DNA of 64,000 nucleotides, taken from the NCBI RefSeq assembly GCF_900111165.1, contig NZ_FOGH01000007.1, positions 1 to 64,000 on the forward strand, read 5' to 3'. This DNA comes from Nitrosomonas sp. Nm51. Its GTDB lineage: Bacteria; Pseudomonadota; Gammaproteobacteria; Burkholderiales; Nitrosomonadaceae. Positions 10,731-19,235 of the stretch are shown piece after piece. Position 1 is the stretch's first letter; the number at the start of each line of letters is the position of its first letter. Below the pieces are notes generated by a model. It did no database searches. It saw nothing but the letters and a program-made list of their open reading frames with translations, and was not told the DNA's origin. The position numbers and the translations under genes are program-made.

Positions 10731-11099
10731 ATAGGATGCAAGTTATGTGCTCATAATACTTAAAAAGCTGTGTGGTGTCATGTCTTAATGTTTCCATACA
10801 CTGGTAAGCTCACTGGAACCGGCAATAACACATGACGGCACTCCTCGGCATAGCGAAAACCATGGCATAGATTGCCGAATCTGGCTTCTCGCCTGAAAAT
10901 GAGTGTATTATTAGCAATGAACGCGTTGCGGCCTGGTGTTATCTTTTTTCATTGAATGGCGATATTTCACAGATAGATATGTATGTATGAGCAACAATGG
11001 GACAAGCATGGAATATATGCAATAGCGTGTGCGTACAAGACTAATTCCCTTAAGTGTAGAGCAGCACAGTGTCGTGTCAGTTAATACGAATGCTTTAGT
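10731..11099. other. Intergenic region upstream of the first NarL-type regulator
   Basis: No convincing gene. It holds the second copy of the dispersed repeat (10822-10848). The repeat's first half pairs with 10772-10783 (10 of 12 positions), giving a loose stem with a 46-base loop. The genes on both sides point away from it, so both promoters must lie here. I could not assign -35 and -10 boxes with confidence. Confidence 0.5.
10822..10848. repeat. Dispersed short repeat, copy 2
   Basis: It reads AATAACACATGACGGCACTC, the same pattern as the copies at 10163, 29819 and 63333 but with a degraded C-rich end. An inverted partner is at 10772-10783. Confidence 0.45.
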
Positions 11100-11771
11100 A
11101 TGTCTGGTCCAAAAACACAAATAATGCTGGTAGACGATCATGCCATGATGCGCCATGGCATCACATTGCTTGTCAACATGGAGCCCGATATGGAGGTGTG
11201 CGCTGAGGCTGGTGATGGTACCGAGGCCTTGACCCTGCTTAAAAAAAATGGACGAGTGGATATTGTTTTGCTTGATATAACACTCAAGACCGTTCCAGGT
11301 TTCGAGGTCATTAAGAGCATGCACCTTCTGCTGCCTGCATTACCTGTACTCTTTGTCTCCATGCATGATGAAGATGCGTATGCTGAACGGGCCTTACAGG
11401 TTGGCGGGCGCGGTTATGTTTCAAAACAGGAACCGGGTGCAGTGCTGATAACCGCGATACGTGAGGTGTTAAAAGGCAATATTTATCTGAGTAAAAAAAT
11501 GCATGCCAAACTGCTGAGGAAAATTTCAGCCGGATATTCGGAACCCGAGCAGTTGATTAACACGCTAACCCTCAGTGAATTTGAAGTTTTTCATTTGATT
11601 GGAACTGGACATAGCAGCCAGGAAATCGCCAGATTACTCAACCGGAGTGTTAAGACAATTGAAACACATCGCTTTAATATTCGCACTAAATTGAATCTGA
11701 AAGATGGTGCTGATTTGATACGTTACGCGACGCAGTGGAATCTGGACGAACTCAGAAAATCAATGTCTTGA
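11100..11771 (+). CDS. NarL/FixJ-type response regulator (receiver plus LuxR helix-turn-helix)
   Basis: This 223-residue two-component regulator has a complete receiver domain. The acidic pair is D12-D13, the phospho-acceptor is D59 (LLDI), the switch residue is S87 and the conserved lysine is K109. The LuxR/GerE DNA-binding domain occupies about residues 155-215 (LTLSEFEVFHLIGTG, NRSVKTIETHRFNIRTKL). No histidine kinase is nearby, so the partner is unknown. A paralogue with a dead receiver lies 353 bases downstream on the same strand. There is no clear ribosome binding site, but the start aligns with the paralogue. Confidence 0.92.
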   Translation: MSGPKTQIMLVDDHAMMRHGITLLVNMEPDMEVCAEAGDGTEALTLLKKNGRVDIVLLDITLKTVPGFEVIKSMHLLLPALPVLFVSMHDEDAYAERALQVGGRGYVSKQEPGAVLITAIREVLKGNIYLSKKMHAKLLRKISAGYSEPEQLINTLTLSEFEVFHLIGTGHSSQEIARLLNRSVKTIETHRFNIRTKLNLKDGADLIRYATQWNLDELRKSMS

Positions 11772-12124
11772 CAATATAAGATGCCGTCATTGAATTCGGT
11801 GCATCTATCCGATATACGCATTTTTGTGTCAGAAAACTAAGTGCGTAATTGTCATCCCGTCAGCTTCTTTTGTTGTTCATCCGAAAAATCAAAGAATGTA
11901 TTTTACTGCTGAAATAATCACGCCATTCTTTACTGTACAGCAGATAAAAACACCATACAATCGCGTACAATTGAATCACTTTATCATGCAAATTAAACGC
12001 ACATAAAACAGCAATGTGATTTGACAAATTTCTGGATGCAGGGTTCGTTGTCCGGGTCAGGCATGCAGATTTCTGACGACTGAGTACTAAGCTTCGCCTC
12101 TAATATATAATAGATTGATAACGA
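11772..12124. other. Intergenic region between the two regulator paralogues
   Basis: AT-rich, with no supportable gene. A 60-codon frame at 11824-12006 has no family resemblance and no ribosome binding site. The length suggests that the second regulator has its own promoter. Confidence 0.5.
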
Positions 12125-12790
12125 ATGATTAATATGCCAACTTCAAAAGCACAGGTTATGCTGGTGGATGGTCATGCTATGATGCGGCAAAGTATCGCGA
12201 TACTTGTCAATCTTGAGTCAGATATGGAAGTATGCGCCGAAGCTAAAGATGGTCGTGAAGCGGTAGCAGCATTGAATCATAACAGTCATGTCGATATCGT
12301 GCTGTTAGCCGTAACATTCAGGACAATTTCTGGGTTTGAAATCATAAAGGATATACAGTCCCTGAATCCCGTGTTGCCCGTACTTTTTGTTTCCATGAAC
12401 GACGAAGAAATTTATGCTGAACGGGCCTTGCAGGCAGGTGCCCGTGGTTATGTCATGAAGCAGGAATCCGGCGAGGTGCTGATCAGCGCCATTCGTGAAG
12501 TACTCGGTGGCAATATTTTTCTCAGCAAGAAGATGTACACCAAACTACTGAATAAAGTAACAATTAAACGTTATGATACAGAACAGCTGATCAATACGCT
12601 AACCCCGTGTGAATTTGAAGTAATGAATCTGATCGGGGAAGGGTGCAGCAGCCAGAAAATTGCCCAGCTGCTTGGCCGCAGCGTTAAAACAATCGAGACG
12701 CATCGTTTTAATATTCGAATTAAATTGAATTTAAAAGACAGAACCGACTTGATACGTTATGCCACGCGCTGGGTCAGCGGACAACAATAG
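12125..12790 (+). CDS. NarL/FixJ-type regulator with degenerate receiver (no phospho-acceptor)
   Basis: This 221-residue protein is a close paralogue of the regulator at 11100; the two align without gaps over nearly their whole length. The receiver has lost key residues. The acidic pair DD is D15-G16, and the phospho-acceptor aspartate is Ala62 (LLAV in place of LLDI). The switch serine and conserved lysine remain. The LuxR helix-turn-helix is intact (LTPCEFEVMNLIGEG, GRSVKTIETHRFNIRIKL), including the recognition helix, so it probably binds the same sites. It cannot be controlled by ordinary aspartyl phosphorylation. It may act constitutively or as a dimer partner of the first protein. The ATG at 12134 matches the paralogue's start better than 12125. 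Confidence 0.9.
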   Translation: MINMPTSKAQVMLVDGHAMMRQSIAILVNLESDMEVCAEAKDGREAVAALNHNSHVDIVLLAVTFRTISGFEIIKDIQSLNPVLPVLFVSMNDEEIYAERALQAGARGYVMKQESGEVLISAIREVLGGNIFLSKKMYTKLLNKVTIKRYDTEQLINTLTPCEFEVMNLIGEGCSSQKIAQLLGRSVKTIETHRFNIRIKLNLKDRTDLIRYATRWVSGQQ

Positions 12791-12824
12791 AACCCTTAGC
12801 CTGTTTTCGGCTTGTTTTCGGGTT
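12791..12824. terminator. Weak hairpin between convergent genes
   Basis: Short arms AACCC (12791-12795) and GGGTT (12820-12824) enclose a smaller AGCC/GGCT stem and T-rich loops. The flanking genes converge. The stability looks modest. Confidence 0.3.
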
Positions 12825-12826
12825 AT

Positions 12827-13756
12827 TCAATGCGTATCAATTTTTTTGGTATTTTCTGCATGGTCATGATTGTGAAGCTTGCTGTCAAGCGGATGTGAAT
12901 GAATCAGATTGCCATGCCGGTGAAAATTGGCCTGCAAGGCGATTTTTTCCCGGATATGTCTGATTAAAACAGCAAAACAAAATATCATGGCGCCAAACAA
13001 TACAATCGTTGCACCCGAGGAAACATTAAAAAAATAGCTCAAAAACATACCGCCGGCTCCGATCATAACGCCTATTGCGACAGAAAATAGCTGCATCATA
13101 CTGAACCGGTCTGTCAGCATGCGTGCTGTCATTGCCGGCATAATTAAAGCAGCCGCGATCATCGTTACACCAACAATGTTCATTGCAACAATGACGGATA
13201 ATGTGAGCAACAAGGAAAAAAGTAATTGCAGCGCCCCGGTTCTAATGCCGAAAACCTGCGCTGCTTCCTGATCAAATGTGGCAAAAAGCAGCGGCCTGTA
13301 TGAAAAGAATATGATGATTATTGTAGCCGCAGTAACCAGTCCGATAATCATCAAATCGTTGTCTGTTATTCCCAGAATATTGCCGAATAATGCTGCCTCG
13401 AGGCTTTTGTTTAGATTGCGCTGCTGGCTGATGATCGCCACGCCGAGCGCAAAAATGGCGGTAGTAACAATACCGATAGCTGCATCTGATTTGATCTTTC
13501 TGTTTTTTGTCAGCTGGTTGATCATTAATGCCGCAAACAGACCCATAACGCCGGCGCCAATATAAAAATTGAAATTGAGTACGAAGCCGACCACCGCGCC
13601 GCCAAACGCGGCGTGAGACAAGCCGTGGCCGACGTAACTCATGCCGCGCAGCACAACATGCACCCCAACCAATCCACATAAAGCGCCAACCAAAACAGCA
13701 GCTATCAGGCCATGCCGGAAAAATTCGTAATACAACGGTTCGAGAAAAAGTTGCAT
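12827..13756 (-). CDS. Metal ABC transporter permease, ZnuB/MntB type
   Basis: This 309-residue inner-membrane protein has about eight hydrophobic segments. It shows the family pattern of manganese/zinc/iron ABC-3 permeases: an N-terminal GALCGLVGVHVVLRGMSYVGHGLSHAAFGG-like segment (G-M-S-Y-V-G-H-x-L-S-H-A) and the cytoplasmic coupling region around FGIRTGALQ. The C-terminus is a histidine-rich tail (HSHPLD, HNHDH) that may bind metal. It is the last gene of the minus-strand run ureE, binding protein, ATPase, permease. The metal cannot be fixed from this subunit. Confidence 0.9.
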   Translation of the reverse strand: MQLFLEPLYYEFFRHGLIAAVLVGALCGLVGVHVVLRGMSYVGHGLSHAAFGGAVVGFVLNFNFYIGAGVMGLFAALMINQLTKNRKIKSDAAIGIVTTAIFALGVAIISQQRNLNKSLEAALFGNILGITDNDLMIIGLVTAATIIIIFFSYRPLLFATFDQEAAQVFGIRTGALQLLFSLLLTLSVIVAMNIVGVTMIAAALIMPAMTARMLTDRFSMMQLFSVAIGVMIGAGGMFLSYFFNVSSGATIVLFGAMIFCFAVLIRHIREKIALQANFHRHGNLIHSHPLDSKLHNHDHAENTKKIDTH

Positions 13757-13763
13757 TGATGCG

Positions 13764-14549
13764 TTACATTGTGTGATTGAATTTTAGTGGCGTGCTGTTG
13801 GCGATTAGATGATAGTCTCCGTGCTTGATGATGATAATGTCGCTGCCATAGGTTTTGGTGAGAATATCGTTGGTAAAAATATCACGCGGCCGGCCTTCCG
13901 CGACGATACCGTTGTTAAAACAAATCACCCGGGGCAAATGAGAGGCAACTGCATTTAAATCATGCGTTGTCAATATGATGGTCATGCCTTGGTTGCTGAT
14001 ATCGCCCAGCAGATGGAGAACTTCATGCTGCGTTTTGATATCCACACCGGAAGTTGGTTCATCAAGTACTAAAAGCTTAGGGTTATTGATCAAAGCGCGC
14101 GCTAGAAACGCGCGCTGGCGTTGTCCGCCGGACGTATGCGCAATATGCTGGCGCAGGCAGTTATAAATTCCCAGTTTCGCGGCCAGGTCCTCAACACGCG
14201 CACGCTCCGCTTTGCTTTGCCATGGCAACAAGCGCCTGCCGGGATAGAGCCCCATCATAATGACATCTTCCACGGTAACCGGAAAGCTCCAGTCAACGCT
14301 TTCCAGTTGTGGAATATAACCGATTTTTTTGTTACGGACTTGTTCGACCGGTTGGCCATTCAATAAGACCCGGCCACAAAATACCGTTTGCGCGCCCAGA
14401 ATCGTTTTAAGCAAGGTTGTTTTTCCGCATCCGGTTGGACCGACTATACCGACAAACTGACCCGATTCTATTTGAAGCGATAAACGCGTAAAAACGACAT
14501 TATTCTCATAACTCGTTGTGACATTGATCAATTGAATGGCAGGGGGCAT
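13764..14549 (-). CDS. Metal ABC transporter ATP-binding protein, ZnuC/MntA type
   Basis: This 261-residue ATPase powers the adjacent permease. The Walker A motif is GPTGCGKTTLLK near residue 36, the ABC signature is SGGQRQRAFLARAL (HTSGGQ), and Walker B is LLVLDEPTSGVD. The switch histidine is in LTTHDLNAV. Two bases of Walker spacing are ordinary for the zinc/manganese family. It lies between the permease (7-base gap) and the binding-protein gene (8-base gap), so the three are clearly one transcript. Confidence 0.94.
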   Translation of the reverse strand: MPPAIQLINVTTSYENNVVFTRLSLQIESGQFVGIVGPTGCGKTTLLKTILGAQTVFCGRVLLNGQPVEQVRNKKIGYIPQLESVDWSFPVTVEDVIMMGLYPGRRLLPWQSKAERARVEDLAAKLGIYNCLRQHIAHTSGGQRQRAFLARALINNPKLLVLDEPTSGVDIKTQHEVLHLLGDISNQGMTIILTTHDLNAVASHLPRVICFNNGIVAEGRPRDIFTNDILTKTYGSDIIIIKHGDYHLIANSTPLKFNHTM

Positions 14550-14557
14550 CCTGCAGA

Positions 14558-15526
14558 TTAATCAAGCAGGTTACCGGCATCTACATGACTTGCGCAGGCG
14601 CTGTCGCCGCCTAACGCCTCAGTCATGATTTCGATGTTGTTGACCATCATGCCGATAAATGAATGGTTGGGTTTTTCCGGTAATTCATCGTCCGACAGTT
14701 CGTCTACAAACCTGGCGCCCGATTCACGGGCGATCTGTTCCATAATTTTGCTGGGAAAAACCTCTGACCCGAAAATTGCCGGAATTTTTTCACGTTTGAT
14801 CTGTTCGATGATATGCACAATATCGCGTGGGCCGGGTTCGGTGAAACTTGCAGGCTGTATTGCCGCGATAACTTCCATTCCGTAGCGGGGCGCGAAATAG
14901 GCGAACGAATCATGATAGGTCACCAGCTTGCGGCTGTTTTTTGGAATGGTGTTGACACACGCAAAGATAGCCTGGTCAAGCTGTGTCAACTTGGCTATGT
15001 AGGTTGATGCATTTGCTGCATAAATATCGGCATGCCGGGGATCATGTTCAGCCAAGCGGTCACGGATGATCTCCACATATCGTATTGTCAGCGCAATATT
15101 CGGCCAAAGGTGGGGATTGGGGTTGCCATGTTCTTTGGGAAAACTGAAATCATACTGCCATTCTTCCTCGGGCAGCGTTTCGTTCGCCAGGCGTATAATC
15201 GGTGTACCGGGTTTTTTTACTTTTTCGGCCAGTTTAATTGTTGGCACTTCGAGACTCATGCCGTTAACGAAAATAATATCTGCATGCGCCAACGTTTTTG
15301 CATCAGTCGGTACAGGTTCAAATGTATGCGAATCCATTCCATTTGGAACAATGCCGGAAACTGTAACCAGTGGACCGCCAATATTTTCTACAATATTGGT
15401 TATCGGCGGTACGGTCGTCGCAATACGCAGTATCTTTTCAGTTTTTTCAGCATGCGCCAGGCTTGAAGTCAGTACGAGTGCCGCAAAAAATATAAATATT
15501 GTGTCCGCTAACGACAGCTTTTTCAT
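14558..15526 (-). CDS. Periplasmic metal-binding protein of the ABC transporter (ZnuA/MntC type)
   Basis: This 322-residue exported protein begins with a signal peptide ending AHA near residue 26. It belongs to the cluster 9 (A-I) metal-binding proteins. Likely ligands are the His in GMDSHTFEP, the His in NPHLWPN and the His in TYHDSFAYF. A third histidine at the last position, rather than the glutamate of manganese proteins, is the zinc-type pattern. The acidic, histidine-rich loop of classical ZnuA is absent. It sits directly behind ureE, which raises the possibility that the system delivers metal for urease. That is inference; the ligand pattern favours zinc. Confidence 0.9.
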   Translation of the reverse strand: MKKLSLADTIFIFFAALVLTSSLAHAEKTEKILRIATTVPPITNIVENIGGPLVTVSGIVPNGMDSHTFEPVPTDAKTLAHADIIFVNGMSLEVPTIKLAEKVKKPGTPIIRLANETLPEEEWQYDFSFPKEHGNPNPHLWPNIALTIRYVEIIRDRLAEHDPRHADIYAANASTYIAKLTQLDQAIFACVNTIPKNSRKLVTYHDSFAYFAPRYGMEVIAAIQPASFTEPGPRDIVHIIEQIKREKIPAIFGSEVFPSKIMEQIARESGARFVDELSDDELPEKPNHSFIGMMVNNIEIMTEALGGDSACASHVDAGNLLD

Positions 15527-15535
15527 GTGAATATA

Positions 15536-16069
15536 TTAGTGTTTTTCAGTTGCGCGGTGTATCTTCTGCCGCGCGGGGATCGGCGCCAGCGGTTCGTGTG
15601 TATGACTATGACTGTGGCCATGATGATGTTCGCCGTGATGGTGGTGGCCCGAACTGTAAGCGCCGGATTCCGGTTCGAATTGTGCTGATTCTTCAACGAC
15701 TGTCGCACCGAGGCCTTCCAGCATTTCTTTCAGCACACTATCCTGATAGATTCGCAAAAATCCATCCGCCACCTGGGTGACGGTATGCCGATTACCAAGA
15801 TGAAAAGCGCAGCGCAGCAGGTCAAGCGCACAATTACATGTGATGCGATACGTGGGCTCCTCGGCGGATATGATTTCAACAACCTTGCCATCCTCACTGC
15901 TGAGCAGGTCGTGATTATTTAAAACCGTGCCCCGTTGCGTAAAAATGGCCACTTCCTCGCCCGAATCCAGTGTGGTTCGCAAGCGGCTGTTCACACGTAA
16001 CTCATAAGGCAGGACCAGGCGCGCATAGACTGAATCAGCGTGCGAAACTTTCGTATTTAATATGAGCAT
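15536..16069 (-). CDS. ureE: Urease accessory protein UreE (nickel metallochaperone)
   Basis: This 177-residue cytosolic chaperone delivers nickel to the urease apoenzyme through the UreD-F-G complex. The N-terminal peptide-binding-like domain includes LRVNSRLRTTLDSGEEVAIF. The metal-binding domain includes HLGNRHTVTQV, the conserved UreE histidine. The C-terminus is extremely histidine-rich (HHHHGEHHHGHSHSHTH, residues about 141-158), a nickel store. The gene is separated from the other ure genes, lies on the opposite strand and heads an operon with a metal ABC transporter 9 bases downstream. It completes the accessory set ureD, F and G found at 19-24 kb. Confidence 0.95.
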   Translation of the reverse strand: MLILNTKVSHADSVYARLVLPYELRVNSRLRTTLDSGEEVAIFTQRGTVLNNHDLLSSEDGKVVEIISAEEPTYRITCNCALDLLRCAFHLGNRHTVTQVADGFLRIYQDSVLKEMLEGLGATVVEESAQFEPESGAYSSGHHHHGEHHHGHSHSHTHEPLAPIPARQKIHRATEKH

Positions 16070-16126
16070 TGTTATTCCTTATTCGATTCCTTAAATACGT
16101 TTATTTACGTTTACTTGCTCTTGCTG

Positions 16127-16576
16127 TCATTCTGCTGTTTTGGGAATGACCAGAACCGGAACTGTCGCCATTCTAAGAACTTTCTGAACGGTGCTGCCGA
16201 TAAATAAACTGCCCAGCGCACCTCTGCCCTGACCGGTCATAACAATCATATCAATCGCATCGTCTTTTGCATATGTGCAAATTTCAGATGCAACATCTTC
16301 GTCACATACTACGACATCAGTTTTTATGTTTGTACCGGTAAAAAATTGATTGGCAATGGATTCGAGTTTTTCTTTTGTTTGTTCCAGAACCTTCTCCCGG
16401 TACTCCTGAATAACGCCCGGGTCCGGCATTTGTTTCAACAGATCGGGCGGGACATCACCCATTTGCAGAATACTTAAAAGTGTAATCTGATTTTCCTTCA
16501 TTTTTGCTGCATAGGTCAGGGCAGCAAACGACACATCGGAGAAATCTGTAGTAACCAATACCTTTTTAGATTCCAT
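16127..16576 (-). CDS. Universal stress protein, UspA family
   Basis: A protein of about 149 residues with the Usp fold, starting MESKKVLVTTDFSD. The ATP-binding motif GQGRGALGSLFIGST fits G-2x-G-9x-G(S/T). It ends with the typical strand VPVLVIPK. I place the start at the ATG 16576-16574. A GAAGAGG ribosome binding site lies about 10 bases upstream. A TTG at 16585 in the same frame is too close to that site. It is the second Usp in the window, only distantly similar to the one at 10269, and is transcribed toward ureE. Confidence 0.87.
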   Translation of the reverse strand: MESKKVLVTTDFSDVSFAALTYAAKMKENQITLLSILQMGDVPPDLLKQMPDPGVIQEYREKVLEQTKEKLESIANQFFTGTNIKTDVVVCDEDVASEICTYAKDDAIDMIVMTGQGRGALGSLFIGSTVQKVLRMATVPVLVIPKTAE

Positions 16577-17599
16577 CTCAGGCAAACCTCTTCAATTAAT
16601 TGAAAATGCAGATCGTTCAAACATCGTTGCTCGCTGTTATCGTTGTTCGGGATTTCTGACGGCAGCGATGTTTAATGCAAAACGCCCCCCACGCCGGTTA
16701 CCCGTAATTTCTTTTGTCACTAGACCGCAGTCATTCAAGTTACCGGCAAGCAGATCATTGCTACGATGGTCTGCTGCCAAGAAGGCTATTGAGGGCCGTT
16801 CTCAATTAGTGGACTGTTTTTGCCGGTATCCATTTTCCATTTGGGGTCTCGGCAAGCCGGAGTACGCATGGTGTATAGCCGATCCAGCTCTGCACAAACA
16901 AACGATCCCGGCGTCATCTCAGGAGCAACCGAAGCAATTCACTCATCGGGAACACCCCTAGTAGACTTCAACTCGCATAAAACTGTCAATACTTTCTGAA
17001 CACACACATGCAGCCGGAAAATCAGATTTTTGATCTTTCGAGTTTCCGGTATGCGGATATTTCAACTTAACTATCTGTAGTTGGCAATCACCGGCGCAAA
17101 TTTCTAATGGTTTTTCTTAGATAAAAATAAAAATTCCCCTGATAAAAAAATAAAAGTCCCCCCGAGTTGAAAACAAAACATTCCCTATTGGTAGAAGATC
17201 GCCAGCCAGCTTACTATCTATCAGGGTTGCGATCTGTATCCGTTTTCCGGAGAAATTTGCAAAAAATATATAAACGCGGGGTGTTAACAATCAATGAATT
17301 ATTTCCGGTGTCCCTGAAATTATTCACTCGCGCTGGTGTGACGTCTGTTTCGTTTTATGAAACGGGTAACTGAACTGAAATGATGTATGATACGAAAATC
17401 GAAATGAAGAAATGCGCAAAGCTCAACTGCTCCTTTTGCTTGATCAAATCCGCAATCCAGGCAGAAAAACAATCGATTTAAAATTGATGAATGCTTCAAA
17501 GCTTTAAAAGTTTTTCCGGCAGAATTTAGCATTCTGTTTTTATTAAAATAATAAATAGGCCGCATGTCATTTGTCGTCAAAAAAGTGGGAGATACGTGA
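16577..17599. other. 1.0-kb intergenic region before the porin gene
   Basis: I see no supportable gene. A 97-codon frame (16668-16961) has no domain, signal or ribosome binding site. The region contains GAACACCCCTAGT at 16950-16962 and a weak stem around 17018-17051 (CCGGAAA with TTTCCGG). It turns AT-rich toward the porin, which fits a regulatory region. A decayed gene cannot be excluded. Confidence 0.4.
16950..16962. promoter_or_regulatory. GAACACCCCTAGT motif, copy 1
   Basis: The motif is nearly identical to GAACACCCCCTAGT at 43410-43423 upstream of a giant DUF4347 gene. It could be a shared operator. The regulator is unknown; the NarL-type proteins at 11-13 kb are possible candidates. 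Confidence 0.3.
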
Positions 17600-19075
17600 A
17601 TGAAGTTTTATTTCGCAAGGATGCATTGTAGGCCCGGCATCATCACAGGCAGGCCAGAAAGCGGGCCTTTGTATCGTTACCCAAACGATAAACCGTGGAA
17701 ATTTCTGCTGTGTTTGTTTTTTGCAATAACCATGGCGCTGGCCGGCACAATTATTGCGGCCGATGCACGCGCGGACTTTCTTGATGGCGGCGAACTCGAA
17801 GCCAGTCCAGGTCATGATGAAACAGGCGGTGTCGGCAATAGGGAAGAACTGGACTGGTGGCTCCGGGGCAATAACTTCCAGGCCAACCATGCCAAAATCG
17901 GCGATGTAAAAGTCGGGTTTGATAAATTCAAATTTCGAATGGAGTATGATGAGTATCGATGGTTAACCATCGGCGCAGGTTACCGGGGTTCAGGTGTATG
18001 GGCGCAGAATGAGCAGAACAATTACCGGGACCGCTACAGCAATGACAATGCCCGTATCTATGTAAATGGACAGATTCATCGGTTTATCAAGTTTGAGTTT
18101 AATACCGAATGCTTCTGGTGTAACAACACGGCTAAAGGCGATGATCCAAAAATTCTTTTCACAGTGCTGGATGCCGTCGGCAAGTTCGAATATAACCGCT
18201 ATTTCAATGTCTGGGGTGGCCGCATGCTGGTTCCGACAGAGCGTGGAGAACTGAGCGGCCCTTACTTTCAGGCAACGCACGATCCGTTTAAAACTCCATT
18301 CTTTCCGAGTGATTTCAGTACTAATTTTGGCGCGGGTGGAGCTGGACGGTACGGCCGTGATGACGGCGGAACATTCTGGGGAAGTTTTGAACCCGGTTTT
18401 CTCCCCGGTACATTGAGCTATGCGGGCGGTGTTTTCAGGGGGCTGTCATCAAAAAATGACCTGGGGCCCAATCAGGGCGACGATGTAAAGTGGGCCGGCC
18501 GTGTCACCTATAATTTTTTAAATCCCGAAAATAATCCTGGCTACTATACCAGCAGCACGTATTACGGAACCGCCGGCGATATACTCGCTGTGGCATTTGG
18601 TTTTGCATACCAGAAAAATGGTGCCGGATCCCTTGCAAGCCGCAGCGATTTTCTCGGTCTGGTAACCGATGTTCTGTTTGAAAAGGTATTGCCGGAAAAC
18701 CTTGGCGTATTCACCGTCAACGGCGAATATAAACATTTCTATGCGGATTACGACAGCAGGGCGTTTGCAGATCCGGATTGTTTTTGTATTTTTGACGGAC
18801 AATCCTGGACGGTAACCGGACTGTATTTGTTTCCCACTAAAATAGGAATCGGCCAGTTCCAGCCGTACGGCAGATATACCAGCGTGCAGCCGGATAACAG
18901 CAGCAACCGGGAAGAAGTTGAAGGCGGCGTGAACTATATTATTGATGGTTTTAATGCCCGTATTTCGGCGTACTATCAATACGGCGACTTATTTACGAAA
19001 GGCTTGAATTATGCGCCTGACGCTTTTGGAGAAAAAGTCAATGTATTTAAATTGTCGTTTCAGATACAGATTTAA
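17600..19075 (+). CDS. Outer-membrane porin-like beta-barrel protein
   Basis: This 491-residue protein has a long N-terminal signal: a charged start, a hydrophobic stretch at about residues 36-50, and a cleavage-like ADARA before DF. The rest alternates short aromatic strands with Gly/Asn/Asp turns and ends in FKLSFQIQI, the aromatic-terminated final strand recognised by the BAM complex. No plug or TonB box is present, so it is a general or substrate-selective porin. Lying 160 bases upstream of ureD on the same strand, it may help urea or short amides cross the outer membrane, but that role is inferred from position only. Confidence 0.7.
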   Translation: MKFYFARMHCRPGIITGRPESGPLYRYPNDKPWKFLLCLFFAITMALAGTIIAADARADFLDGGELEASPGHDETGGVGNREELDWWLRGNNFQANHAKIGDVKVGFDKFKFRMEYDEYRWLTIGAGYRGSGVWAQNEQNNYRDRYSNDNARIYVNGQIHRFIKFEFNTECFWCNNTAKGDDPKILFTVLDAVGKFEYNRYFNVWGGRMLVPTERGELSGPYFQATHDPFKTPFFPSDFSTNFGAGGAGRYGRDDGGTFWGSFEPGFLPGTLSYAGGVFRGLSSKNDLGPNQGDDVKWAGRVTYNFLNPENNPGYYTSSTYYGTAGDILAVAFGFAYQKNGAGSLASRSDFLGLVTDVLFEKVLPENLGVFTVNGEYKHFYADYDSRAFADPDCFCIFDGQSWTVTGLYLFPTKIGIGQFQPYGRYTSVQPDNSSNREEVEGGVNYIIDGFNARISAYYQYGDLFTKGLNYAPDAFGEKVNVFKLSFQIQI

Positions 19076-19235
19076 CAGACTGTTGAAATACGGTTTCAAG
19101 TTAGACCGGAGGCAAAGTTTACGTAAGATAGTAAACAGATCACACTCATCTTGCTTAAAAACAGGGATGGGAGAAATTTCATCCGGTTTTTTTGGACAGA
19201 AACTGACTTGACTGAAACAAAAAACACATAAAAAA

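Noticed and set aside
16668-16961. 97-codon frame in the 1-kb gap before the porin
   Set aside because: No ribosome binding site, no domain, low-complexity composition and no neighbour in an operon with it.
17600-19075. Porin called firmly as a short-chain amide/urea porin
   Set aside because: The barrel pattern is clear but nothing specific to amide porins was recognised; only its position near urease supports this.
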